Source: Maribacter ulvicola
Lineage (GTDB): Bacteria; Bacteroidota; Bacteroidia; Flavobacteriales; Flavobacteriaceae
Assembly (NCBI RefSeq): GCF_900155985.1
Contig: NZ_FTMA01000001.1
Span: forward strand, 744,001 to 808,000
DNA: 64,000 nt
Direction of reading: 5' to 3'
The notes beneath the pieces were generated by a model, which was not told the DNA's origin, did no database searches, and worked only from the letters and a program-made list of their open reading frames with translations. Both the position numbers and the translations under genes were made by a program. The first letter of the stretch is position 1, and every line of letters starts with the position of its first letter. Shown here one piece after another: positions 50,702 through 59,514 of the stretch.

Positions 50702-53551
50702 TTAAAATTTAAAATTATAAGTAATGGACGGAATAGGAACTGAGAATATTGAACTTTGCAGTGCCTTAACTTCACCATCATCAGTTACGAAAAACACCGA
50801 ATATGGATTGTTTCTACCTAATACATTGTAAACCGATATGGTAACAAAACTATGTGCTAACTTATTTTTCTTGTGGTTTCCTTCTATATTAAGACCTAAA
50901 TCTAAACGGTAGAAATCTGGTATTCTAAATTCGTTTCTATCACTAAAAGCAACAAAATCTGCGTTATTGAATCTAAATGTACCTACAGGGTAGGTAATAG
51001 GTCTACCGGTTTGGTACACAAAGTTTGTAGATAGACTATACCGTTTTGTAAAACGATAGTTGGTAATAACGCTTACATCATGGGGCTTGTCAAAATTGGA
51101 AGGAAAGAATTCTCCGTTATTGATACGCTCTTCGCTAAATTCACTGTCAAAACGGTATAAAGATCTAGAGTAGGTGTAACTCAGCCATCCGTTTAAATCA
51201 CCGCTTTTCTTTTTTAATAGAAACTCTACCCCATATGCCTTACCATCACCCTGTAATATTTGTGTTTCTACATTTTCATTTAAGAAGAGGTTGGCACCGG
51301 TTTTAAAATCGAGCACATTTTCCATTTTCTTGTAATAGCCTTCAATACTTAATTCATACTCGTTTTCTTTAAAATTTTTATATAAACCTAAAGAAGCTTG
51401 ATAGCCCTTTTGTGCTTCAATATTCAGATCAGAAAGTTTCCACGTATCAATGGGGGAAACCGTGGTATTGTTTGAAAGGGTATGTAAAAATTGATATGAA
51501 TTATTAAGACTTGCCTTTACCGAAAAATCTGGCGTAAATAAATATCTAGTGGAAATCCTTGCTTCTGGTCCACCATAGGTTTTTATATTTTCATTACTAG
51601 AATAGGCTATGGTATCTTGAACGGTAGATTCGTTCTTTGGCATGCCTTCTTCATAGGTTCTTTGGGTAGCTTCACCTAAGGATGCAAAAAACGCATATCT
51701 CACGCCTAAATTGACAGAAAGTTTTTCATTAAAGGTTATTTCATCCCCAATAAAAAGTGCAGCTTCAAGGGCTTGTTCGTTATCAATAGTAAGCTCAATG
51801 ACATTAGATTCGCTTCCGTCAGGTTCAATACTTCCTGGATTAACCGAATAATATTTCGCGGAACCACCGTAGTCTAACGTGTTTTTATCGTTTATAGATG
51901 TACGAAGCTTATATTTTAATTCGGTTTCGTTAATACTGTAGTCAAGTTTAAAATCGGTGTTTGTATCACCGTCAAAATCAATTCCAAATCCGTAATTACT
52001 ATTATCAACAATTAATGCACTATTTGTTTTGACACTCTTTCTGTGATCCCAACGTACAGAAAAAAGTCGGTTGTCATAATTGTATAAAGAATCGGACGTA
52101 ATACTAAAAGCATCTCTACTATAATAAGCGGTTGCTTTTACCTCATTTTTATCATTTATTTTATTGTGATATTTAACGATGCCATCAAAAAAAGAGGCGT
52201 TGCTATTACGTAATGATTCGTCATCTAAAGATCGTAGAATCCAGTCGGCATAGGCTCCTCTACCACCAACAACAAGTGAAGATTTTTCTTTTTCTAGCGG
52301 AATTTCCAATGCCAAGTTTCCGGTAACGGGACCAATAGAACCTTCACCTGAGAATTTTTCTACGTTTCCGTTTTTTGTTCTGATATCAAAGACAGATGAA
52401 AGCCTGCCTCCAAACTCTACGGGTATAGCACCTTTATAGATGTCTACACCTTTGGTCGTAAACGGATTCAATGCTTGAAAGATTCCAAAAAAGTGCTGCG
52501 GGTTGTATATTACCGCATCGTCTAACAGCACTAAGTTTTGGTCTGTTTTACCCCCACGAACGTTTAAGCCCATAGCACCTTCACCGGCAGAGGATATACC
52601 GGGCAATGCCTTGGCTACAGAAAGAATATCACGTTCCCCTAATACCAACGGAATATTTTTAGATTCCTCAGAATCTATTTGTTCGCTACCTGTAATAGCA
52701 TCTTCTACATTTTTAAAGGCATCTGCCTCTACAACAACTTCGTCTAATTGTTGTAGCCCTTCTTCCATCAATACATCTAAATTACCATTATTGAACATAA
52801 TAATCTCACGGTCTGTAGCGGCTATACCCATGGCGCGTATACTTAATACATTGTAACCTGCAGGTAATTGTAGGTTGTAATTACCATTGGCATCGGTTAC
52901 CGTAATTTGATTGGAAGTCTTAACACGAATGGCTAAATCTTGAATAGGCTCACCTGTTTTAGAATTGATTGCCCTTCCTGTCAACCTATAGCTTTCTTGT
53001 AAATGGTTAGGGTCACTTTTACCAATCTTGGCAACATCGTAATTTCGTTTGGTTTGGGTATTGGCAGAATAAAATGTAGGCGGTGGTGCGGTAGCTTTTG
53101 TTTGCGTATTACTATTTGCTACAATTACTTCTTCAGAACCAAAAAAACCATTGGGTAGTTCGTCATAAACAATGGTGTTTTCTAAAAGAATGATGCGTTT
53201 CTGAGATTCTAGAAAGTGAAAGTTTAATGAAGTGTTTTCAAGAACGGTTTGTAGGGCGGTATTAATATCCTCGTTTTCGTAGGTTTTTGTTATGCTAATT
53301 CCATGAACCCATTGGTCTAAAAAGTAGAATTTAAAATTTGTTTGTTTTTCAATATCAACAATGACCTCTTTTAATGCTGTTGCTGAGTATTGACCAGAAA
53401 TAGACGGTAATTCTTGTGAATACCCCGTAATAGTAATTGAGAATAAGGTTAGGGATGATAGAAAGATTTTAAAATGTCTATTAGTTGTAGAAGACAACAT
53501 CTTTTTAATAGCTGTTTGAAAAAAACAGCTACCCTTTTGTTGTTTGGTCAT
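50702..53551 (-). CDS. TonB-dependent receptor with STN and carboxypeptidase-like domains
   Basis: 949-aa outer-membrane transporter. The export signal sits near residues 27-45 (FKIFLSSLTLFSITITGYSQ), so the second Met (residue 18) may be the true start. A secretin/TonB short N-terminal (STN) domain follows (LPSISGQYSATALKEVIVDIEKQ, about 47-115), then a CarboxypepD_reg domain (about 185-270), a plug (NVRGGKTDQNLVLLDDAVIYNPQHFFGIFQ) and the barrel ending SITYNFKF. The STN domain usually signals through an anti-sigma factor, but none is adjacent. It heads the trio with DUF4249 and the plug-like protein. Confidence 0.92.
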   Translation of the reverse strand: MTKQQKGSCFFQTAIKKMLSSTTNRHFKIFLSSLTLFSITITGYSQELPSISGQYSATALKEVIVDIEKQTNFKFYFLDQWVHGISITKTYENEDINTALQTVLENTSLNFHFLESQKRIILLENTIVYDELPNGFFGSEEVIVANSNTQTKATAPPPTFYSANTQTKRNYDVAKIGKSDPNHLQESYRLTGRAINSKTGEPIQDLAIRVKTSNQITVTDANGNYNLQLPAGYNVLSIRAMGIAATDREIIMFNNGNLDVLMEEGLQQLDEVVVEADAFKNVEDAITGSEQIDSEESKNIPLVLGERDILSVAKALPGISSAGEGAMGLNVRGGKTDQNLVLLDDAVIYNPQHFFGIFQALNPFTTKGVDIYKGAIPVEFGGRLSSVFDIRTKNGNVEKFSGEGSIGPVTGNLALEIPLEKEKSSLVVGGRGAYADWILRSLDDESLRNSNASFFDGIVKYHNKINDKNEVKATAYYSRDAFSITSDSLYNYDNRLFSVRWDHRKSVKTNSALIVDNSNYGFGIDFDGDTNTDFKLDYSINETELKYKLRTSINDKNTLDYGGSAKYYSVNPGSIEPDGSESNVIELTIDNEQALEAALFIGDEITFNEKLSVNLGVRYAFFASLGEATQRTYEEGMPKNESTVQDTIAYSSNENIKTYGGPEARISTRYLFTPDFSVKASLNNSYQFLHTLSNNTTVSPIDTWKLSDLNIEAQKGYQASLGLYKNFKENEYELSIEGYYKKMENVLDFKTGANLFLNENVETQILQGDGKAYGVEFLLKKKSGDLNGWLSYTYSRSLYRFDSEFSEERINNGEFFPSNFDKPHDVSVITNYRFTKRYSLSTNFVYQTGRPITYPVGTFRFNNADFVAFSDRNEFRIPDFYRLDLGLNIEGNHKKNKLAHSFVTISVYNVLGRNNPYSVFFVTDDGEVKALQSSIFSVPIPSITYNFKF

Positions 53552-53877
53552 GGTAGTTGGTTGAATACCTACAAGATAAGAAAAAGAACAGTATCACGGA
53601 ATGTGCTTTTTAGGTTTTAATACCAACGCTATAAATGATTGAAAATGCCTTGGGTATAAATTACGAATGTGGCCATGTTGAATTACTACTTGTATTCATT
53701 GTTCTCATAGTTATTGTAAACCGGAAATATTTTTCGTTGAAGACTTTTTATTGGTTTTTTGAAGGAGGCATGACAACCGATATTTAAAAATACTTTTTTG
53801 CCAATCTTATTTGTATTTCGTTATATATCAGTAATTTATTGTTATTTTTAGCGTAAATACTTGTTAAAATTAAGACT
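53552..53877. other. divergent intergenic region before the histidine kinase
   Basis: About 325 bp between the divergently transcribed TonB receptor and the sensor kinase. I find no gene, RNA or clear inverted repeat. TTATTTGTATTTCG near 53808-53820 is at best a weak promoter-like match for the kinase. Confidence 0.5.
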
Positions 53878-56172
53878 TTGGGCCAATACAATAATACGGA
53901 GCTGCTTGAAAAGCATCATCAAATTTTTATTGAACAAACCCCAACGGCTATAGCCATGTTAGATGTTAATATGGTGTATTTAGCGGCTTCTCAGCGTTGG
54001 GTTAAAGATTTTAAATTAGAAGGCGAGAAAATTGTAGGTAGATCTCATTATGATATTTTTCCGGAAATAGGTGAGGATTGGAAAATTAAAAATCAAGAAT
54101 GTTTGAACGGGGCAATAGATATCTGCGATGAAGCCCCTTTCTACAGAAAAGACGGTACCATGCAGTGGATTTATTGGGATGTTCGTCCTTGGTATAATAT
54201 GGATGGGGAAATAGGCGGTCTGTTGATGCATACCGGTGACATTACCGAGCAAAAAGAAAAGGAACTCGAGAAAAAACGTTTTGAAACTATTTTAAATGAT
54301 ACCAGCAAAATTGCACGTATAGGAACTTGGGAATTAAACCTTTCAACCAACAAGATTATATGGAGTAAAATGATTTATGATATTCATGAAGTTTCACAAG
54401 ATTTTGAACCCACTATAGAATCAAGCTTAGAATTTTTTAAAGAAGGAGAAAGTAGAGATGCTGCAACTGTTGCCATACAAAATGCAATTAGTCAAGGTAG
54501 TTCTATAAATCTAGATTTAGAGTTGATTAATGCAAAGGGTAAAAGTGTTTGGGCAAAATTTATTGGTAAAGTAGAATATGTTAAAGGTACGCCGACAAGA
54601 TTTTACGGAATTATGCAAGACATAAGTAGTATAAGAAGTACCGAACAACGACTTAATAAAGCACATTCAGAACTAGAAGCCATTTTTAACTCTAAATCTA
54701 TTGCTGTAATTACTACAGATAAGGATGGAATCATTAATCGTTATAATAGTGGTGCAGAACAATTACTAGGATACTCTGCCGCAGAAATGATAGGTAAGCA
54801 AAAACCAGAAATTTATATGCTTGAAGAGGAATTAATGCAATTTAGGAAAGACATGATTGCCGAGTTCAATGATGATGTTACCGACAAAGATTTTAACTAT
54901 AGAAATGAAAACATTAACGATACCCGACAATGGACATTTAAAAGAAAAAATGGGACAACTTTTCCTGTATTATCAACGATAACAGCTGTTAATAATGAAC
55001 AAAGTCAAAATGAAGGATTTATCGCAGTAGCTACGGATATTTCTAAAATAAAGGATGTTAAGGATAAGTTGCGAAGAAAGAACGAGCTTTTAAATCATGC
55101 CGAAAAGATTACCATGATGGGTAATTGGCAATGGAACATGGTTTTGGACACCGTTGTTTGGTCTTCAAATTTATATGAAATTTTTGGTTTTGACGAGGAG
55201 AATGTTGAATTGAAATATGATACTTATTTAGATTTTGTTCATCCAGATGATAAAGATTTTGTTGTTGAACATATAAAGAATTTTATAGCTAGTAATAAAA
55301 AGAAAGGTCTTGTTCATCGTATTGTATTAGAGGATGGAACCGTAAAAACGATAAAGCTGATCGGTGAAGTAATAACAAATGCCAAAGGGGAAATAACAGA
55401 AGTTATTGGAGCTTGCCAAGATATAACCGAATCTAAAAAAGCCGAAGATAAGTTGATCGAAGCAAAAGAGGAATTAGAAATCTTCACTAAAAAATTATCA
55501 TCACGAAATCAACAATTGGCAGATTTCACTCATATTACGTCACACAACCTTAGGGCGCCTGTAGCCAACCTTAATTCGTTATTGGAAATCTATGGCTATT
55601 CTGAAGATGAAGAAGAACGCGCAGATATCTTTGATAAATTCAGCAACGTTATCCATCACTTAACTTCTACCTTAAATACCCTTATTGAAGCTTTAAAAAC
55701 AAAGGTGGGTAATGCCAACGAGAATCTTGATGATTGCGATTTAAATGTTCTGCTGGAAAACACCACCCAAATATTAAGTGGAGAGATTTTAAAAAGTAAT
55801 ATTGTGATAACAAGTGATTTTTCTCAGGTCTCAAATCTTACTTATAATAAAATTTACCTTGAAAGTATTTTTCTAAATTTGGTTGGAAACGCAATTAAAT
55901 ATAGATCAGAAAATAGATCCCCCGAAATAAATATAACTTCCGAAATTATAGATGGAAAGATTAATTTGAAATTTCAGGATAACGGTCTTGGTATTGATCT
56001 GAAAAAGCACGGGCACAAGCTTTTTGGACTCAATAAAATTTTTCACAGACACCCAGAAGCAAAGGGTGTTGGTTTGTTTCTGACAAAAACTCAAATTGAA
56101 GCGATGGGAGGCTCTATATCTGCTGTCAGTGAGGTAAATGTTGGGACTACATTTATAATTAATTTTAATTAA
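53878..56172 (+). CDS. multi-PAS sensor histidine kinase, TTG start
   Basis: 764-aa cytoplasmic sensor kinase without membrane helices. Four PAS domains are visible at about 14-120, 140-255, 265-395 and 405-525, with PAC-type ends (HTGDITEQKEKE, GIMQDISSIRS, AVATDISKIKD, GACQDITESKK). Then come a coiled linker, the HisKA-like helix DFTHITSHNLRAPVANLN (phospho-acceptor H556) and a HATPase domain with the N box LVGNAIKYRS, the G1 sequence DNGLGIDLKKHG and VGLFLTKTQIEAMGG. No ATG precedes the first PAS domain in frame; TTG at 53878 is the best start. Eight bases later a CheY-like regulator begins, so the two are a pair. The signal is unknown; PAS domains suggest light, redox or small ligands. 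Confidence 0.92.
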   Translation: MGQYNNTELLEKHHQIFIEQTPTAIAMLDVNMVYLAASQRWVKDFKLEGEKIVGRSHYDIFPEIGEDWKIKNQECLNGAIDICDEAPFYRKDGTMQWIYWDVRPWYNMDGEIGGLLMHTGDITEQKEKELEKKRFETILNDTSKIARIGTWELNLSTNKIIWSKMIYDIHEVSQDFEPTIESSLEFFKEGESRDAATVAIQNAISQGSSINLDLELINAKGKSVWAKFIGKVEYVKGTPTRFYGIMQDISSIRSTEQRLNKAHSELEAIFNSKSIAVITTDKDGIINRYNSGAEQLLGYSAAEMIGKQKPEIYMLEEELMQFRKDMIAEFNDDVTDKDFNYRNENINDTRQWTFKRKNGTTFPVLSTITAVNNEQSQNEGFIAVATDISKIKDVKDKLRRKNELLNHAEKITMMGNWQWNMVLDTVVWSSNLYEIFGFDEENVELKYDTYLDFVHPDDKDFVVEHIKNFIASNKKKGLVHRIVLEDGTVKTIKLIGEVITNAKGEITEVIGACQDITESKKAEDKLIEAKEELEIFTKKLSSRNQQLADFTHITSHNLRAPVANLNSLLEIYGYSEDEEERADIFDKFSNVIHHLTSTLNTLIEALKTKVGNANENLDDCDLNVLLENTTQILSGEILKSNIVITSDFSQVSNLTYNKIYLESIFLNLVGNAIKYRSENRSPEINITSEIIDGKINLKFQDNGLGIDLKKHGHKLFGLNKIFHRHPEAKGVGLFLTKTQIEAMGGSISAVSEVNVGTTFIINFN

Positions 56173-56179
56173 GCTTGCT

Positions 56180-56596
56180 ATGAATGATGTTTTAAAAACC
56201 TGTATTGTTGATGATGATTCTATTTATAGGTATACCATGGTAAAAACCTTGGAATCTACTCAATTACCTATGGAGATCATGACTTTTTCTGATGGTGAAG
56301 AAGCTATCGATTTTATGTTAGATAATCTAGATGAAGACTCTGTATTTCCAGATGTAATTTTTCTTGATATTGATATGCCCGTGATGGACGGCTTTCAGTT
56401 TATGGAAGAATACATTAAAATTAAACCTCGTGTAGGTAAGAAAATCACTATTTATATGGTTTCTTCTTCGCTTGATCCCGTTGATATAACAAGGGCAAAT
56501 AATATCAGCGCCATTTCAGATTACATTGTAAAGCCAATTGGCTTAGGCAAATTGAAAGAAATTATGACAGAGTTGTTAAAAGAAAGAAAAGACTGA
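56180..56596 (+). CDS. single-domain response regulator (CheY-like)
   Basis: 138-aa receiver domain without an output domain. The acidic pocket is IVDDDS (residues 9-14), the phospho-acceptor D63 lies in FLDIDMPVMDGFQF, the switch Ser in YMVSSS and the conserved Lys in YIVKPIG. It starts 7 bp after the upstream PAS kinase stop and is surely its partner. With no DNA-binding domain, it must act through protein contacts or as a phosphate relay. Confidence 0.95.
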   Translation: MNDVLKTCIVDDDSIYRYTMVKTLESTQLPMEIMTFSDGEEAIDFMLDNLDEDSVFPDVIFLDIDMPVMDGFQFMEEYIKIKPRVGKKITIYMVSSSLDPVDITRANNISAISDYIVKPIGLGKLKEIMTELLKERKD

Positions 56597-56702
56597 TTAC
56601 GGCAATTTAACTATTGCAACTTTTTAGGTTATCATTAAAATTAATTGAGTTAAGCTAAGTTGCTTAATCACAGTATTTTTGATAGAACCTAAAAATTAAA
56701 AC

Positions 56703-56855
56703 ATGTCGTTACTAACTATAATTTTGAATATCTTATTACCTCCTTTAGCCGTGTTTATGAAACATGGGGTAGGTACAACACTTTTAATCAGTATTTTATT
56801 GACTTTACTGGCATGGTTGCCTGGGGTTATTCATGCTTTTATTGTAAACCAATAA
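56703..56855 (+). CDS. Pmp3/YqaE family small membrane peptide
   Basis: 50-aa hydrophobic peptide read from the ATG at 56703. It begins MSLLTIILNILLPPLAVFMK, then HGVGTTLLISILLTLLAWLP and GVIHAFIVNQ. Two helices flank a short loop and the LPPLAVF and WLPGVIHA motifs identify the Pmp3 proteolipid family, stress-linked membrane proteins in bacteria, plants and yeast. A terminator follows 50 bp later. It is about 100 bp from the response regulator and probably independent of it. Confidence 0.92.
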   Translation: MSLLTIILNILLPPLAVFMKHGVGTTLLISILLTLLAWLPGVIHAFIVNQ

Positions 56856-56905
56856 GCGTATACATACATTTTATCTGTCTATTATAATTTGGTAAAAATT
56901 TTCAT

Positions 56906-56946
56906 AACCGAATGGTTATCACACTCTGATAATTATTCGGTTTTTC
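56906..56946 (+). terminator. intrinsic terminator after the Pmp3 gene
   Basis: AACCGAAT (56906-56913) pairs with ATTCGGTT (56935-56942), with partial GGTTATC/GATAATT pairing inside, followed by TTTCTTTT. Confidence 0.7.
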
Positions 56947-57134
56947 TTTTCTGTCTATCCTTATTCAATTTAAAAGAAGTATTAACAATTATTATGATAA
57001 GGCATCCAATAAACCATTTGTTTTAATAATAACTTTGGTTCGTTAGTAGTTACTTATTTTATCGACTAGTTGTTTATAAAAACCTTATAGGTAACAACGT
57101 TTTATCATTTAACATTAACTGATATCCTCTAGAT

Positions 57135-57944
57135 ATGAATCATTATTTTAAGATAGTATTTGGCTTTTTTTTTATAACCATCATTGGTTGTAAAGACCTT
57201 GGTAAGAACGATAAAGCCAAAAATGAAGAAGAACAATCTAGCTTAGAAGTGCCTGTAGAAAGTGCTGAAACTATTGTTCAGAATGCTATTAAAGCACACG
57301 GAGGAAATGCTTATGGTACAGCTAATTATGAATTTGTATTTAGAGACAAAATATACATGTTCAATAATGGCAATGGTTATGCTTATCGTGTAAATTTTAA
57401 AGATAGTCTAGGAAACAGAATTGAGGACAATTTAAAAAACGGAACATTTCATAGAAAGGTAAATGAAGAACTGGTTGAACTTTCCAAAAAGGATATTGCA
57501 ATACACAGTAATGCTTTGAACTCTGTTATTTATTTTGCCACTTTGCCGCATAAGTTAAACGATACCGCAGTTCAAAAAGAGCGTATTGGTGAAACCGTTA
57601 TAAAAGGTGAAGAGTATGATGTAGTACGTATTACTTTTGGTAAAGAAGGGGGTGGTACAGATCATGATGATGTTTTTATGTACTGGATAAACAAAAAATC
57701 ACATTACGTAAATTACCTGGCATATAGCTATAGTGTAAATGATGGTGGTGTTCGCTTTAGAAGTGCCTATAACCCACGAACAATTGATGGCATACGTTTT
57801 CAAGATTACATTAATTGGAAAGCACCTGTAGGTACAGCATTAAAAGACTTGCCTGCTATGTTTCAAAAAAACGAATTAAAGGAATTGTCAAGAATTGAAA
57901 CAGAGAAGGTACGTAATCTTAAAGGCACTGTATCAATTCAATAA
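57135..57944 (+). CDS. lipoprotein of unknown function (DUF6503-like)
   Basis: 269-aa lipoprotein. The signal MNHYFKIVFGFFFITIIGC gives a lipid-modified Cys at residue 19, followed by a charged linker (KDLGKNDKAKNEEEQ). The body begins with AETIVQNAIKAHGGNAYG, a helix-plus-glycine pattern like LolA/DUF6503-type lipoproteins, and continues with beta-strand pairs such as NYEFVFRDKIYMFNN, GEEYDVVRITFGKEGGG and SHYVNYLAYSY, suggesting an open beta-barrel that could bind a hydrophobic ligand. Function is unknown and the family name is from memory. It appears to be monocistronic. Confidence 0.7.
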   Translation: MNHYFKIVFGFFFITIIGCKDLGKNDKAKNEEEQSSLEVPVESAETIVQNAIKAHGGNAYGTANYEFVFRDKIYMFNNGNGYAYRVNFKDSLGNRIEDNLKNGTFHRKVNEELVELSKKDIAIHSNALNSVIYFATLPHKLNDTAVQKERIGETVIKGEEYDVVRITFGKEGGGTDHDDVFMYWINKKSHYVNYLAYSYSVNDGGVRFRSAYNPRTIDGIRFQDYINWKAPVGTALKDLPAMFQKNELKELSRIETEKVRNLKGTVSIQ

Positions 57945-58032
57945 TGCGGACTACTACATTATTTTAGAAATAACTGAGATTTAATGGCTTTGCAGCCAAT
58001 TAGTCCAGCAATGACAACTGGTTCTCAATAAT

Positions 58033-58073
58033 ACCTTGCCTCTTTACAAGGTGGTTTACTTATTGTATCTTTG
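58033..58073 (+). promoter_or_regulatory. promoter of the methylmalonyl-CoA mutase operon with inverted repeat
   Basis: TATCTTTG (58066-58073) fits TAnnTTTG, with TTTA (58043-58046) 19 bp upstream. The inverted repeat ACCTTG-N8-CAAGGT (58033-58052) spans the -33 region and could be an operator. Predicted leader about 60 nt. Confidence 0.45.
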
Positions 58074-58140
58074 AGAGAATGCATTGAATACAACTTCAAT
58101 GGCATATCTAAAAAACTTTTTTAATTAAACTTCGTCTTAC

Positions 58141-59514
58141 ATGAAGGGTAAAAACTTATTTGAAAGTTTTAGAAATATTTCTGAAAAAGAATGGAAGCAG
58201 AAAATTCAATATAATTTAAAAGGGAAAGATTATAATGAGGAGGTGATATGGAATTCTCCAGAGGGAATAAAAGTAAAACCTTTTTATCATTTAGATGATT
58301 TAGACCATGTAGTGGTTGGGTCCGCACACTTCTCTTCTTGGAATATTGGTCAAAATATTTATGCCGGTAATGCTATAATGGCAAATGAGAAAGCATTAAA
58401 AAGCATAGAAAAAGGAGCTGAAGCTATTCAATTTGTTATTCCGTCAGAAGCCGTAGATATAATAACTATTTTGAACAATATTAACTTAAGTGAAGTTAAG
58501 GTGTATCTAAGTATGCAATTTTTGTCTAAAATGTATATTGAGAATGTGCTTGATAGCATTCCACAAGCAAACAAAATTCATTTTCAGATTGATCCCATTG
58601 GTCATTTGGCAAAATCTGGAAATTGGTATAAATCCATGCCCCTAGATATATTATTGGTAAATGAATTATCGACATTGCCAATTGAAAATCTGTTAAGCAT
58701 TAATGTTTCACTTTATGAAAATGCCGGTGCAGATATGGTGCAACAATTAGCATATGCCATGTCTCATGCCAATGAGTATTTACATATTTTACAAGAGGGT
58801 GGAAATCTAGGGAGTTTAAAAACAATTGAATTTAAATTCGCTATCGGCGGTAATTATTTTTTTGAAATTGCAAAGCTGAAAGCCATTCGTATTCTTTGGG
58901 ATGCATTAACGAAGGAATATGATATTTCAGTTCCATGCCACATTATGTCTCAGCCTTCAAAACGAAACAAAACTATTTATGATTACAATGTAAATATGTT
59001 GAGGACCACTACGGAATGTATGTCTGCAGTTTTGGGTGGATCGGACACTGTTTTCAATCTGAATTATAATGCGGTGTATAAAAAGGACAATGACTTTGCC
59101 GATCGTATAGCTTTAAATCAGCTTATATTGTTGAAAGAAGAAAGCTATTTTGATAAGGTGGAAAATCCCGCAGAGGGCAGTTATTATATTGAAACCATAA
59201 CCAGTCAATTGGCAGAGAAAGCTTTAATTTTATTCAAGTCCATCGAAAAAGATGGTGGTTTCTTAAAGCAGTTAAAGAATCATACCATTCAAAATAGAAT
59301 TGCTGAGAGCGCCCGTAAACAGCAAGAGAAATTCAATACAAAGAAGATGGTTCTGGTGGGTACAAATGCATATCTAAATAAAAATGATAAAATGGCGAAG
59401 GAACTGGAACTGTATCCATTCGTAAAAAAGAATCCTAGAAAAACATTGATCACCCCTATTATAGGAAAACGATTGGCAGAAGAACTTGAGCAAAACCGTT
59501 TGTCACATGAGTAG
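58141..59514 (+). CDS. mutA: methylmalonyl-CoA mutase small (beta) subunit
   Basis: 457-aa non-catalytic subunit of the heterodimeric adenosylcobalamin-dependent mutase. It opens with [20 protein letters not shown], and has a TIM-barrel-like domain with [16 protein letters not shown] and the [17 protein letters not shown] region that parallels the catalytic subunit, but no cobalamin DxHxxG motif, as expected for MutA. It is shorter than classical MutA (about 620 aa), as is common in Bacteroidetes, where the C-terminal B12-like domain is absent. Its stop overlaps the start of the large subunit by 8 bp (ATGAGTAG), so synthesis of the pair is coupled. Confidence 0.93.
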   Translation: MKGKNLFESFRNISEKEWKQKIQYNLKGKDYNEEVIWNSPEGIKVKPFYHLDDLDHVVVGSAHFSSWNIGQNIYAGNAIMANEKALKSIEKGAEAIQFVIPSEAVDIITILNNINLSEVKVYLSMQFLSKMYIENVLDSIPQANKIHFQIDPIGHLAKSGNWYKSMPLDILLVNELSTLPIENLLSINVSLYENAGADMVQQLAYAMSHANEYLHILQEGGNLGSLKTIEFKFAIGGNYFFEIAKLKAIRILWDALTKEYDISVPCHIMSQPSKRNKTIYDYNVNMLRTTTECMSAVLGGSDTVFNLNYNAVYKKDNDFADRIALNQLILLKEESYFDKVENPAEGSYYIETITSQLAEKALILFKSIEKDGGFLKQLKNHTIQNRIAESARKQQEKFNTKKMVLVGTNAYLNKNDKMAKELELYPFVKKNPRKTLITPIIGKRLAEELEQNRLSHE

